A stretch of DNA of 64,000 nucleotides from NCBI GenBank assembly GCA_947166135.1, contig CAMVDB010000001.1:62001-126000 (forward strand). Reading direction: 5' to 3'. Below the pieces are notes generated by a model. The model ran no database searches. It was given only the letters and a program-made list of their open reading frames with translations, and was not told the origin of the DNA. The position numbers and the translations under genes are program-made. The stretch is from an uncultured Clostridia bacterium (lineage in GTDB: Bacteria; Bacillota; Clostridia; Oscillospirales; Acutalibacteraceae). Positions 9,394 to 16,751 of this stretch are shown piece after piece. Position 1 is the first letter of the stretch. Each line of letters starts with the position of its first letter.

Positions 9394-10200
9394 ATGGGTA
9401 AAATGAGTGAAATTATGGATTTTCAGTATAAGGACGCTTATAATATTACTGATCTGATCGGTATTATGCGTATCCTTCGCTCCCCGAACGGCTGTCCCTG
9501 GGATAAGGTGCAGACCCATGAGAGCATCCGCCAGAATTTTATCGAAGAGACCTACGAGGCGGTCGAAGCCATCGACAAGGGTGACTCTCCCTTGCTGAGA
9601 GAGGAGCTCGGCGACGTGCTGATGCAGGTGATCTTCCACTCCCTGATGGAGGAGGAAGAAGGACGCTTCAACTTTGATGATGTTTGTAATGACGTCTGTC
9701 AGAAGCTGATCATCCGCCACCCGCACGTGTTCGGTAACGTCGACGCCGAAACGCCCGAGGAGGTGCTCCGCAACTGGGACGCCATCAAGATGCAGACCAA
9801 GTCGCAGGAGAGCTACGCCGATTCTGTCGATGATGTAGCGAGATCCCTCCCCGCTCTGATGCGTGCGCAGAAGGTTCAGAAGCGCTCCGCAAAGTCCGGC
9901 ATGGATTTCAAGGACGCTGCCGACGCCGCATCAAAGGTGCCCGAAGAACAGCAGGAGCTTTTCAAGGCGATCGAGAGCGGCGACAAGGCGCAGATCGAGG
10001 AAGAGCTCGGCGATCTTCTGTTCTCTGTCGTCAACATCGCGCGGTTCGCGGGTGTGGACGCCGAACAGGCGCTGTATCGCTCGACCGATAAATTCTCTAA
10101 GCGGTTTCGTGCAGTCGAGGAGCTCGCGCGCGAGCGCGGCATCGACATGAAAACCGCCCAACCATCGTTAATTGATTCCCTTTGGGAAGAAGTTAAATAG
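9394..10200 (+). CDS. mazG: Nucleoside triphosphate pyrophosphohydrolase MazG
   Basis: MazG cleaves (d)NTPs, including damaged ones, to monophosphate and pyrophosphate. The 268-residue protein has two MazG domains. The first carries CPWD and the metal-binding EETYEAVEA...EELGD. The second carries EEQQEL...EEELGDLLFSVVN. Length and two-domain form match E. coli MazG. It starts 13 bases after the flippase stop. The exact start is uncertain: ATG codons at 9394, 9403 and 9415 are in frame and none has a strong ribosome site. Confidence 0.93.
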   Translation: MGKMSEIMDFQYKDAYNITDLIGIMRILRSPNGCPWDKVQTHESIRQNFIEETYEAVEAIDKGDSPLLREELGDVLMQVIFHSLMEEEEGRFNFDDVCNDVCQKLIIRHPHVFGNVDAETPEEVLRNWDAIKMQTKSQESYADSVDDVARSLPALMRAQKVQKRSAKSGMDFKDAADAASKVPEEQQELFKAIESGDKAQIEEELGDLLFSVVNIARFAGVDAEQALYRSTDKFSKRFRAVEELARERGIDMKTAQPSLIDSLWEEVK

Positions 10201-10244
10201 AAAATACGCGGTAACACCGCAATAATTTATTGGAGGAAAACAAA

Positions 10245-10520
10245 ATGAAAAAGTCTGAACTCATCGCAATTGTTGCTGAAAAAGCTGCTATTTCCAAGAA
10301 GGACGCTGAGGCTGCTGTAGCCGCTACCTTCGACACCATCGTAGAGACCATCGCTGCCGGCGACAAGATCCAGCTGGTTGGTTTCGGTACTTTTGAGAGA
10401 AGAGAGAGAAACGCTCGTACCGGTGTTGATCCCAGAACCAACGCTAAGATTGAGATCCCCGCTTCCAAGGTTCCCGCTTTCAAGGCAGGTAAGGCTTTCA
10501 AGGACGCTGTAAACAAGTAA
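10245..10520 (+). CDS. hup: DNA-binding protein HU
   Basis: A 91-residue histone-like protein that bends and compacts DNA. It shows the HU pattern [34 protein letters not shown], and the DNA-arm segment [15 protein letters not shown]. The start at 10245 (not an upstream in-frame codon) is set by the ribosome site TTGGAGG 8 bases before the ATG. Codon use (mostly GCT, AAG, GTT) is that of a highly expressed gene and differs visibly from mazG. A strong terminator follows, so hup ends the transcription unit. Confidence 0.96.
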   Translation: MKKSELIAIVAEKAAISKKDAEAAVAATFDTIVETIAAGDKIQLVGFGTFERRERNARTGVDPRTNAKIEIPASKVPAFKAGKAFKDAVNK

Positions 10521-10534
10521 TTTTTGCAAGACCC

Positions 10535-10565
10535 AAGGGCTGACAGGTAACTGTCAGCCTTTTTT
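10535..10565 (+). terminator. Rho-independent terminator after hup
   Basis: Stem AAGGGCTGACAG / CTGTCAGCCTTT with a GTAA loop, followed by a run of T (10560-10565). It is 15 bases after the hup stop. Confidence 0.95.
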
Positions 10566-10591
10566 GTTTAGCAAACAGCGGTCAGTGATAA

Positions 10592-10930
10592 TTGCATGAA
10601 ACGGTGTATGACGTAGAACGGGATGATTTCATCAACGCCGCTTCACTTGTCGCAAAAGAGTACGACGGACTTCCAAGAGCGTTTGATGAATACGTCACCG
10701 AGGGTAAGCCGCTTGGAGATCTGGACGACGACAATGTTATCTCGATTATTGATGCGACTATCATCCAACGCTGTGACGCCCGTATCCGTGATTACCCTGA
10801 CAATGATAAAATAGACTTATACTCGTGGAACCGTGAACCAATGTACTACTCCGATTTTAACCGCGACGGCGATCGAAACATCCTTGATGTGACCGCGATC
10901 CAGCGCTATCTGGTTGATCTGCCTTATTAA
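10592..10930 (+). pseudogene. Remnant of a dockerin-containing protein
   Basis: The frame encodes a type I dockerin: a first calcium-loop repeat (GDLDDDNVISIIDATIIQR) and a second (DFNRDGDRNILDVTAIQRYL), preceded by about 35 residues with no recognised fold. Two stop codons (TGA TAA, 10586-10591) sit just before the only possible start, a TTG without a ribosome site. There is no signal peptide, which every dockerin protein needs to leave the cell. I read it as the 3' end of a lost secreted-protein gene between hup and htpG. A very short functional gene is possible but unlikely. Confidence 0.6.
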
Positions 10931-10947
10931 TTCTGATTTAGAAATAT

Positions 10948-10987
10948 AAGCCCCCCGCTGAGTGCACGCTCAGCGGCGCTTTCTTTT
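10948..10987 (+). terminator. Terminator after the dockerin remnant
   Basis: Perfect stem CCGCTGAG (10955-10962) / CTCAGCGG (10969-10976), extended outward by AAGC/GCTT, followed by the T-rich TTTCTTTT. It insulates the htpG promoter from upstream transcription. Confidence 0.8.
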
Positions 10988-11012
10988 AAATTCACAGTTA
11001 ATTTACAAAGAA

Positions 11013-11039
11013 TTAGCACTCTCGCCTTGACAGTGCTAA
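11013..11039 (+). promoter_or_regulatory. CIRCE operator (HrcA binding site)
   Basis: TTAGCACTC (11013-11021), nine bases, then CAGTGCTAA (11031-11039). This differs from the CIRCE consensus TTAGCACTC-N9-GAGTGCTAA at one position, where the C belongs to the overlapping -35 box TTGACA. CIRCE is the operator of the HrcA heat-shock repressor. Its place over the htpG promoter predicts heat induction by HrcA release. Confidence 0.92.
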
Positions 11040-11055
11040 AAATTGGAAGTATAAT
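11027..11055 (+). promoter_or_regulatory. Consensus sigma-A promoter of htpG
   Basis: TTGACA (11027-11032), 17-base spacer, TATAAT (11050-11055): a perfect consensus promoter whose -35 box lies inside the CIRCE element. The transcript would start about 35 bases before the htpG ATG. Confidence 0.93.
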
Positions 11056-11094
11056 AGAGTCATAGTGAAAATCAATCAAAAGAGGTAATAGACT

Positions 11095-12999
11095 ATGGCT
11101 AAAAAGCAATTCAAGACTGAATCCAAGAAGCTGCTGGATATGATGGTCAACTCCATCTATACCCATAAGGAGATCTTTCTGCGCGAGCTGATCTCGAACG
11201 CATCCGACGCAATCGACAAGCTCTATTTCCGTTCGCTGACTGACGACAGCGTGGGTCTCAAGCACTCCGACTTCGAGATCCGTCTCGCGGTCGATAAGGA
11301 GAACCGCATCCTTACCGTTACCGATAACGGTATCGGCATGACGAAGGACGAGCTTGAGAACAACCTCGGTACCATCGCGAAGTCCGGTTCCCTCGACTTC
11401 AAGTCCGACGAGGAGAACAAGAACGACAAGATCGATATCATCGGTCAGTTCGGCGTAGGCTTTTACTCCGCGTTCATGGTCGCCGACAATATCAAGGTTG
11501 AGAGCCGCGCCTACGGCTCTGACGAAGCCTTTGTCTGGGAGTCCTCGGGCGCCGACGGCTATACCGTCAAGCCCTGTGATAAGGACATCGCCGGTACGGT
11601 CATCACCCTGCATATCAAGGAGGATACCGAGGAGGAGAAGTACGGTGAGTTCCTCGAGACCTACCGTATCCGCGAGCTGATCAAGAAGTACAGCGATTAT
11701 ATCCGCTATCCCATCAAGATGCTGACCTCTCACCGTCAGCTCAAGGAGGGGACTGAGAACGAGTATGAGGACGTCTTTGAGGATGAGACCCTCAACAGCA
11801 TGACCCCGATCTGGAAGAAGCCCCAAAGCAAGGTCAAGGATGAGGAGTACGCCGAGTATTACAAGGCGAAGTTCGCCGATTACGAAGCGCCGCTGAAGGT
11901 CATCCGTCAGTCCACCGAGGGCAACGCCACCTACACCGCCCTGCTGTTCATCCCCGCCCACGCACCGTACGATTACTACAGCCGTGATTATGAGAAGGGC
12001 TTACAGCTCTACTCGAGCTCCGTCATGATCATGGAGAAGTGCAAGGATCTGCTGCCCGATCATTTCAGCTTCGTCAAGGGTCTGGTCGACAGTGCTGACC
12101 TGAGTCTGAACATCTCCCGCGAGATGCTCCAGCATGACCGTCAGCTGAAGATCATCGCGAAAGCGCTGGAGAAGAAGATCGCCTCCGAGCTTAGCAAGAT
12201 GCTGAAATCCGACCGTGAGAAATACGAGCAGTTCTTCAAGGAGTTCGGCGCTCAGCTTAAGTGGGGCATCTATTCCACCTTCGGCGCCAATCGTGAGGAG
12301 CTCCAGGATCTCCTGCTCTTCAAGACATCCGCTGACGCCAAGCCCGGCGAGGTTAAGTTCACCACTTTAAAAGAGTATGTGGACCGTGCGCGCGAGAATC
12401 AGGATAAGATCTATTATGCCGTAGGGGAGACCGCCGAGAAGATCGCAATGCTCCCGCAGGTCGAGAGCGTGCTTTCGAAGGGCTATGAGGTGCTCTACCT
12501 GACCGAGGATATCGACGAATTCTGCGTCCAGATCCTGCGTGATTATGATAAGAAGACATTTTTGAACGTCTGCACCGACAACCTCGACCTCGGCGACGAG
12601 GAGGAGAAGGCGCAGCTCAAGGAAGCGAACGACAACAGCGAGGAGCTGTTCAAGTTCATGAAGGAGTCTATCGGCGATAAGGTCGCGAAGGTTCGCTATA
12701 CCAATACGCTGAAGAACCACGCTGTCTGCCTGTCCAGCGAGGGTAACGTCTCCGTCGGAATGGAGCAGATACTAAACAAGATGCCCGGCACCGAGGGTCA
12801 GAACATCAAGGCGGAGACCGTCCTCGAGATCAACATGGATCACCCGATTAAGGATAAGCTGCTGTTCCTCTTCGGCAACGATAAGGATAAGCTCGCTGAT
12901 TACAGCAAAATCCTCTATGCCCAGGCGCGCCTGATCAACGGCTTGAACCTCGAGAACCCCGCCGAGATCAGTGATCTGGTATGTGATCTGATGGTATAA
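11095..12999 (+). CDS. htpG: Chaperone HtpG (Hsp90)
   Basis: Bacterial Hsp90, an ATP-dependent chaperone. The N-terminal ATPase motifs are intact: FLRELISNASDAIDK, DNGIGMTKDEL, the lid GTIAKSG, and GQFGVGFYSAF. The middle domain holds the catalytic-loop Arg region (LNISREMLQHDRQLK). The 634-residue length is usual for the family. The ribosome site AAGAGGT lies 8 bases upstream. It is a single-gene unit with its own promoter, CIRCE operator and terminator. In B. subtilis htpG is not under HrcA, so the regulation here differs. Confidence 0.96.
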   Translation: MAKKQFKTESKKLLDMMVNSIYTHKEIFLRELISNASDAIDKLYFRSLTDDSVGLKHSDFEIRLAVDKENRILTVTDNGIGMTKDELENNLGTIAKSGSLDFKSDEENKNDKIDIIGQFGVGFYSAFMVADNIKVESRAYGSDEAFVWESSGADGYTVKPCDKDIAGTVITLHIKEDTEEEKYGEFLETYRIRELIKKYSDYIRYPIKMLTSHRQLKEGTENEYEDVFEDETLNSMTPIWKKPQSKVKDEEYAEYYKAKFADYEAPLKVIRQSTEGNATYTALLFIPAHAPYDYYSRDYEKGLQLYSSSVMIMEKCKDLLPDHFSFVKGLVDSADLSLNISREMLQHDRQLKIIAKALEKKIASELSKMLKSDREKYEQFFKEFGAQLKWGIYSTFGANREELQDLLLFKTSADAKPGEVKFTTLKEYVDRARENQDKIYYAVGETAEKIAMLPQVESVLSKGYEVLYLTEDIDEFCVQILRDYDKKTFLNVCTDNLDLGDEEEKAQLKEANDNSEELFKFMKESIGDKVAKVRYTNTLKNHAVCLSSEGNVSVGMEQILNKMPGTEGQNIKAETVLEINMDHPIKDKLLFLFGNDKDKLADYSKILYAQARLINGLNLENPAEISDLVCDLMV

Positions 13000-13026
13000 C
13001 AGCTGTATAATTCTATATTGGAATAA

Positions 13027-13058
13027 TGCTCGAAGGTTTTTGATCTTCGGGCATTTTT
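13027..13058 (+). terminator. Terminator after htpG
   Basis: Stem TGCTCGAAG (13027-13035) / CTTCGGGCA (13045-13053) with one G-T pair, then TTTTT. Confidence 0.85.
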
Positions 13059-13092
13059 ATTTGGTTTTCTGCCGATACTGGGGTAACGGCAC

Positions 13093-13122
13093 TTGACCGA
13101 AGGGCGCTTTATGTGGTATGAT
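13093..13122 (+). promoter_or_regulatory. Probable promoter of the RNase J gene
   Basis: TTGACC (13093-13098), 18-base spacer, TATGAT (13117-13122). A 5' leader of about 120 bases would follow, containing the inverted repeat TTCTCC...GGAGAA (near 13180-13202). RNase J and RNase E genes often have long leaders, but autoregulation cannot be shown here. The rest of 13059-13250 shows nothing recognisable. Confidence 0.5.
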
Positions 13123-13250
13123 ATATTCTGTATAAGTAGTAGTATGCCTATCGGCTGTACATTACGATCGTATTTTGTTCTCCTGTGCGGAAAACGGAGA
13201 ATTCGGATACAGCTCATTACCCGAGCAAAAGACTATAAGGAGGTATTGAT

Positions 13251-15071
13251 TTGAGCGAGAAGAAAAAAACTCAAATGACAAAGGGCAAGCCGAAAAAGCC
13301 CCAGAATACGAAGAAAAATAAGGCGGAGCCGAAGAAGGTCTATAAACCGACCGTGACAGCCAACACGAAAGGAAAGAAGCCGCGCCCCAAAAAGAAGAAG
13401 CTTCCCGAGAAGCCCTCTGTTCGTGTGGCGTTCCTCGGCGGCCTGAACGAGATCGGTAAGAATCTGACCGTCTTCGAATGTCAGGATGATATCGTCATCA
13501 TCGACTCCGGTATGGCGTTCCCCGACGGCGATATGCTGGGCGTCGATCTCGTGATCCCCGATTACACCTATCTGGAGGAGAACCGCGACAAGATCCGCGG
13601 CGTGGTCATCACCCACGGACATGAGGATCATATCGGCGGTATCCCGTATCTGCTTGCGAAGGTGAACGTCCCGATCTACGGCACGCCGCTGACGATCGGA
13701 CTGATCGAGAACAAGCTGCGCGAGCATAGCCTTTCTGCGCCGCCCACACTTATCAAGAAGAACGCGGGCGAGCATATCAAGCTAGGCTGCTTTGATATCG
13801 AGCTCATCCACGTCAATCACAGTATCCCCGACGCGGTTGCCGTTGCCATGCATACCCCCGCGGGTGTTCTGGTACACACCGGCGACTTCAAGATCGACTA
13901 TACGCCCATGCAGGGTGAGCCCACCGACCTCAACCGTTTTGCGGCATTGGGCAGCGAGGGCGTTCTGGCGCTCTTTGCCGAGAGCACCAACGCGGAGCGC
14001 CCCGGCTATACGCCTACCGAGGCGAAGATCAACGACAGCTTCGATAAGCTGTTCACCACCGCCCGTAACAAGCGCATCATCATCGCGACCTTCGCGTCCA
14101 ATATCAGCCGTATCCAGCAGATCATCAACTGCGCTCATCGCTACGGCAGGAAGCTCGCCTTCTCCGGCCGTTCTATGATCAACTACATGAAGGTCGCGCA
14201 GGAGCTGGGCTATGTCAAGGTCCCCGAAAATATGATCATCGATATTGACAGACTCAAGGGCTATCCGCCCCAGCAGATCGTGCTGGCGACGACCGGTTCC
14301 CAGGGCGAGCCGATGTCCGCGCTCTCCAGAATGGCGTACTCCGATCACCGAAAGGTGAGTGTCGGCGCGGGCGACTTCATCATTATTTCCGCAAAGCCCA
14401 TCCCCGGTAACGAGCGTACCGTCGGCAACGTCGTCGATGAGCTGTTAAAGCGTGGCTGTGACGTCGTATACGAGAGCATGTACGAGGTGCATGTCTCCGG
14501 CCACGCCTGTCAGGAGGAGCTGAAGCTCATCCACGCGCTGGTAAAGCCCAAGTACTTTGTCCCCGTCCACGGCGAGCAGAAAATGCTGCAGAAGCACCGC
14601 GCGCTTGCGATGTCGATGGGTATGGATAGCAAGAATATTTATATCGGCGATATCGGCAGAAAGGTCGAGATCAACGAGTACACGGGTATCAAGGAGCTCG
14701 AGCCCGTCACCGCCGGTAAGGTCTTTGTCGACGGATTAGGCGTCGGCGACGTCGGCTCCATCGTGCTTCGCGACCGTAAGCATCTGGGTCAGGACGGCTT
14801 GATCATCATTGTCGCTTCTCTCGATGTCTACGACGGTCATGTTATCAGCGGCCCCGATATCGTCTCGCGCGGCTTCGTCTATGTCCGTGAGAGCGGCGAT
14901 TTGATGGATGACATCAAGTCGCTCGCGCTCGATATCCTTGACGACTGTTCCCGCCGTAATATCCATGAGTGGGGCGTGATCAAGAATATGATCAAGGATG
15001 ATATTGCGAAGCTGATCGTCCGCCAGACCGGCCGTTCCCCGATGATCCTCCCCATTCTGATGGAAGTATAA
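13251..15071 (+). CDS. rnj: Ribonuclease J
   Basis: RNase J is the 5'-3' exo- and endoribonuclease that drives mRNA turnover and rRNA maturation in Firmicutes. The metallo-beta-lactamase site is present (THGHEDHIGG, about residue 122; HTGDFKID), followed by the beta-CASP region and the C-terminal motif SGHACQEEL...VPVHGE. At 606 residues it exceeds B. subtilis RNase J1 (555). The excess is an N-terminal tail of about 55 residues made almost wholly of Lys, Pro, Thr and Asn. The start is TTG, fixed by AAGGAGGT six bases upstream. Its last 40 bases recur as a relic at 16674-16713. Confidence 0.93.
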   Translation: MSEKKKTQMTKGKPKKPQNTKKNKAEPKKVYKPTVTANTKGKKPRPKKKKLPEKPSVRVAFLGGLNEIGKNLTVFECQDDIVIIDSGMAFPDGDMLGVDLVIPDYTYLEENRDKIRGVVITHGHEDHIGGIPYLLAKVNVPIYGTPLTIGLIENKLREHSLSAPPTLIKKNAGEHIKLGCFDIELIHVNHSIPDAVAVAMHTPAGVLVHTGDFKIDYTPMQGEPTDLNRFAALGSEGVLALFAESTNAERPGYTPTEAKINDSFDKLFTTARNKRIIIATFASNISRIQQIINCAHRYGRKLAFSGRSMINYMKVAQELGYVKVPENMIIDIDRLKGYPPQQIVLATTGSQGEPMSALSRMAYSDHRKVSVGAGDFIIISAKPIPGNERTVGNVVDELLKRGCDVVYESMYEVHVSGHACQEELKLIHALVKPKYFVPVHGEQKMLQKHRALAMSMGMDSKNIYIGDIGRKVEINEYTGIKELEPVTAGKVFVDGLGVGDVGSIVLRDRKHLGQDGLIIIVASLDVYDGHVISGPDIVSRGFVYVRESGDLMDDIKSLALDILDDCSRRNIHEWGVIKNMIKDDIAKLIVRQTGRSPMILPILMEV

Positions 15072-15116
15072 AAGACTCACCCGACATACCTGATAACGTA
15101 ATTACGGAGGTGCTTT

Positions 15117-16583
15117 ATGAAAAGGTCAATTGTATGCTTGATCCTGTCCCTGCTGCTGGTGTTCACCGCTATGCCGATGACGGTCGGCGCGGCTGAGACC
15201 GATACCGCTGCAACCGGCGATCTGAGCATCGACTTCGTCTACTATCCGGATAAAAACTTCGCCGTAGCGTATTGGGAGCCGGTTTATAATGCCGTAAGGT
15301 ATGATATCTGGTTCGAGAACAGCAAACCCGGAACTGATCATTTTGCTCAGGTGGGTTCCGTCCTGTCACAGTCGGCTGATAAGGGATGCACGATGTCCTT
15401 CGACAGCTCTTTCTTCCTCGATGCCGGAGAGGGCGGTTCTGATTATCTGGTAAAGATCGAGGCGATTGATCAGTACGGTCAGATGATTGCGAATGGACAG
15501 TCCAATACCATCACAACAAATATTGAGATACTCAAAACACCTAAAGCGACCTTTGGAACAAACGGAATCATTTCATGGAACCCGGTGCCCAACGCAAAAT
15601 CATATCAGGTGACGATTTACCGTGACTCGATACAGTATCACTGTGCTGTGATCACTGCGCAAACGAGTGTGAATGTTTCCAATCACCTTACGCTCGGCAA
15701 TCGTTACTTTGCGTTTGTCGTCGCGGTCAACGGCGAGGATTTCCGCAACAGCCTGAGATGTCAGACGGATGTGGTCACTTATCAGGGAACGACCGTCGTT
15801 TCGAATTTCGTTATCAGCGGCATCACCGAGCCTGTCGCGGGACAGGCGCCGGACGGCGAGTGCTTGATCCCCGCAAACTGCGGCTACAGACCGACGATCC
15901 CGAATTACGGATATATCTCTTGGTATGACGATGACGGTAATCTCCTGAATCCTGATACCGATACCTTCACCGAAGGTAAGAAATACTCAGCTCAGGTCAC
16001 CCTGATCCCGAACGAGGGCTATGAGTTCGCCGAGTCCGGACTGACCGGAACGATGAACGGCAAGGATACCACGAAGTCGATCTTCATCGCAACGGCGAAA
16101 AAGAAGATCTATATGAGCCGCTGGTTCACCTGCGCCGCCTCCGACGACGCGCTCAGCGGTACGGTAACGAGCTTTCTGAACAGTACCGACGAGACAAAGA
16201 TCACCTTCCGCAACCTTACGACAAACGCGACCGGCATCATCCGTGTAAAGGGTAACAGCGCAACCTATTCGATCCCCAAGATGCCCGCCGGACAATACAT
16301 GATCTATGTTACAAAGCCAAATCACGCGCCCCGCACCTATAACATCATCGTTAACGCTGCCGCTCAGACGCTGAACCTCAAGATCCACCCCCTCGGCGAT
16401 ATCGACGGCAACGGAAAGGTCACGACTACGGATTTCGGCAGGGCGAACGCTCACGCGCGAGGCAGCTTGGTTCTTACGGGCTATGATTTGAGCTGTGCCG
16501 ATTTAAACGGCGACGGAAAAGTGACGACCCTTGACGCCGGCAGGATCAACGCCCACGCAAGAGGTCAAAGCAAGCTCTGGTGA
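15117..16583 (+). CDS. Secreted dockerin protein, copy 1
   Basis: A 488-residue exported protein of unknown function. Residues 1-25 are a signal peptide (MKRSIVCLILSLLLVFTAMP, then an Ala-X-Ala-like site). Two fibronectin III-like segments follow (about 35-140 and 140-235). Then comes a module of about 90 residues shared with copy 2 (GITEPVAG...GTMNGK), a small beta-sandwich (about 345-420), and a C-terminal dockerin with calcium loops DIDGNGKVTTTDFGR and DLNGDGKVTTLDAGR, each followed by NAHARG. Dockerins bind cohesins, so the protein probably joins a surface or cellulosome-like complex. No catalytic domain is seen. The ribosome site is GGAGGTG. Confidence 0.85.
   Translation: MKRSIVCLILSLLLVFTAMPMTVGAAETDTAATGDLSIDFVYYPDKNFAVAYWEPVYNAVRYDIWFENSKPGTDHFAQVGSVLSQSADKGCTMSFDSSFFLDAGEGGSDYLVKIEAIDQYGQMIANGQSNTITTNIEILKTPKATFGTNGIISWNPVPNAKSYQVTIYRDSIQYHCAVITAQTSVNVSNHLTLGNRYFAFVVAVNGEDFRNSLRCQTDVVTYQGTTVVSNFVISGITEPVAGQAPDGECLIPANCGYRPTIPNYGYISWYDDDGNLLNPDTDTFTEGKKYSAQVTLIPNEGYEFAESGLTGTMNGKDTTKSIFIATAKKKIYMSRWFTCAASDDALSGTVTSFLNSTDETKITFRNLTTNATGIIRVKGNSATYSIPKMPAGQYMIYVTKPNHAPRTYNIIVNAAAQTLNLKIHPLGDIDGNGKVTTTDFGRANAHARGSLVLTGYDLSCADLNGDGKVTTLDAGRINAHARGQSKLW
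15847..16072 (+). repeat. 226-bp block nearly identical to 17695-17920
   Basis: The segment encoding the shared GITEPVAG module is identical in the two dockerin genes except for one base (16049 A versus 17897 C). Flanking parts of the same genes are clearly diverged. This points to recent gene conversion or strong constraint at DNA level. Confidence 0.9.
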
Positions 16584-16673
16584 GCCGCTATCAAACATGC
16601 CGAAAAGTAAGCAGAGAACGGTTCCTGAGATGAAGGTCCGTAGGGGCGGCCGCTGACTGCCCGCCGGATGGGG

Positions 16674-16713
16674 CGTTTGCTGATGATACTTCCCACACCG
16701 ATGGAAGTATAAA
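16674..16713 (+). pseudogene. Relic of the RNase J gene 3' end
   Basis: These 40 bases match the last codons and stop of the RNase J gene (15033-15072) at 32 of 40 positions, including the terminal 14 bases GATGGAAGTATAAA. As in front of copy 1, a short spacer and then the signal-peptide start of a dockerin gene follow. The relic marks the left junction of a tandem duplication. The remainder of 16584-16751 holds no gene; a TATATAAT-like -10 lies at about 16730. Confidence 0.8.
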
Positions 16714-16751
16714 CAATATTATTATTCTCCTATATAATCACGGGGGTGCTT

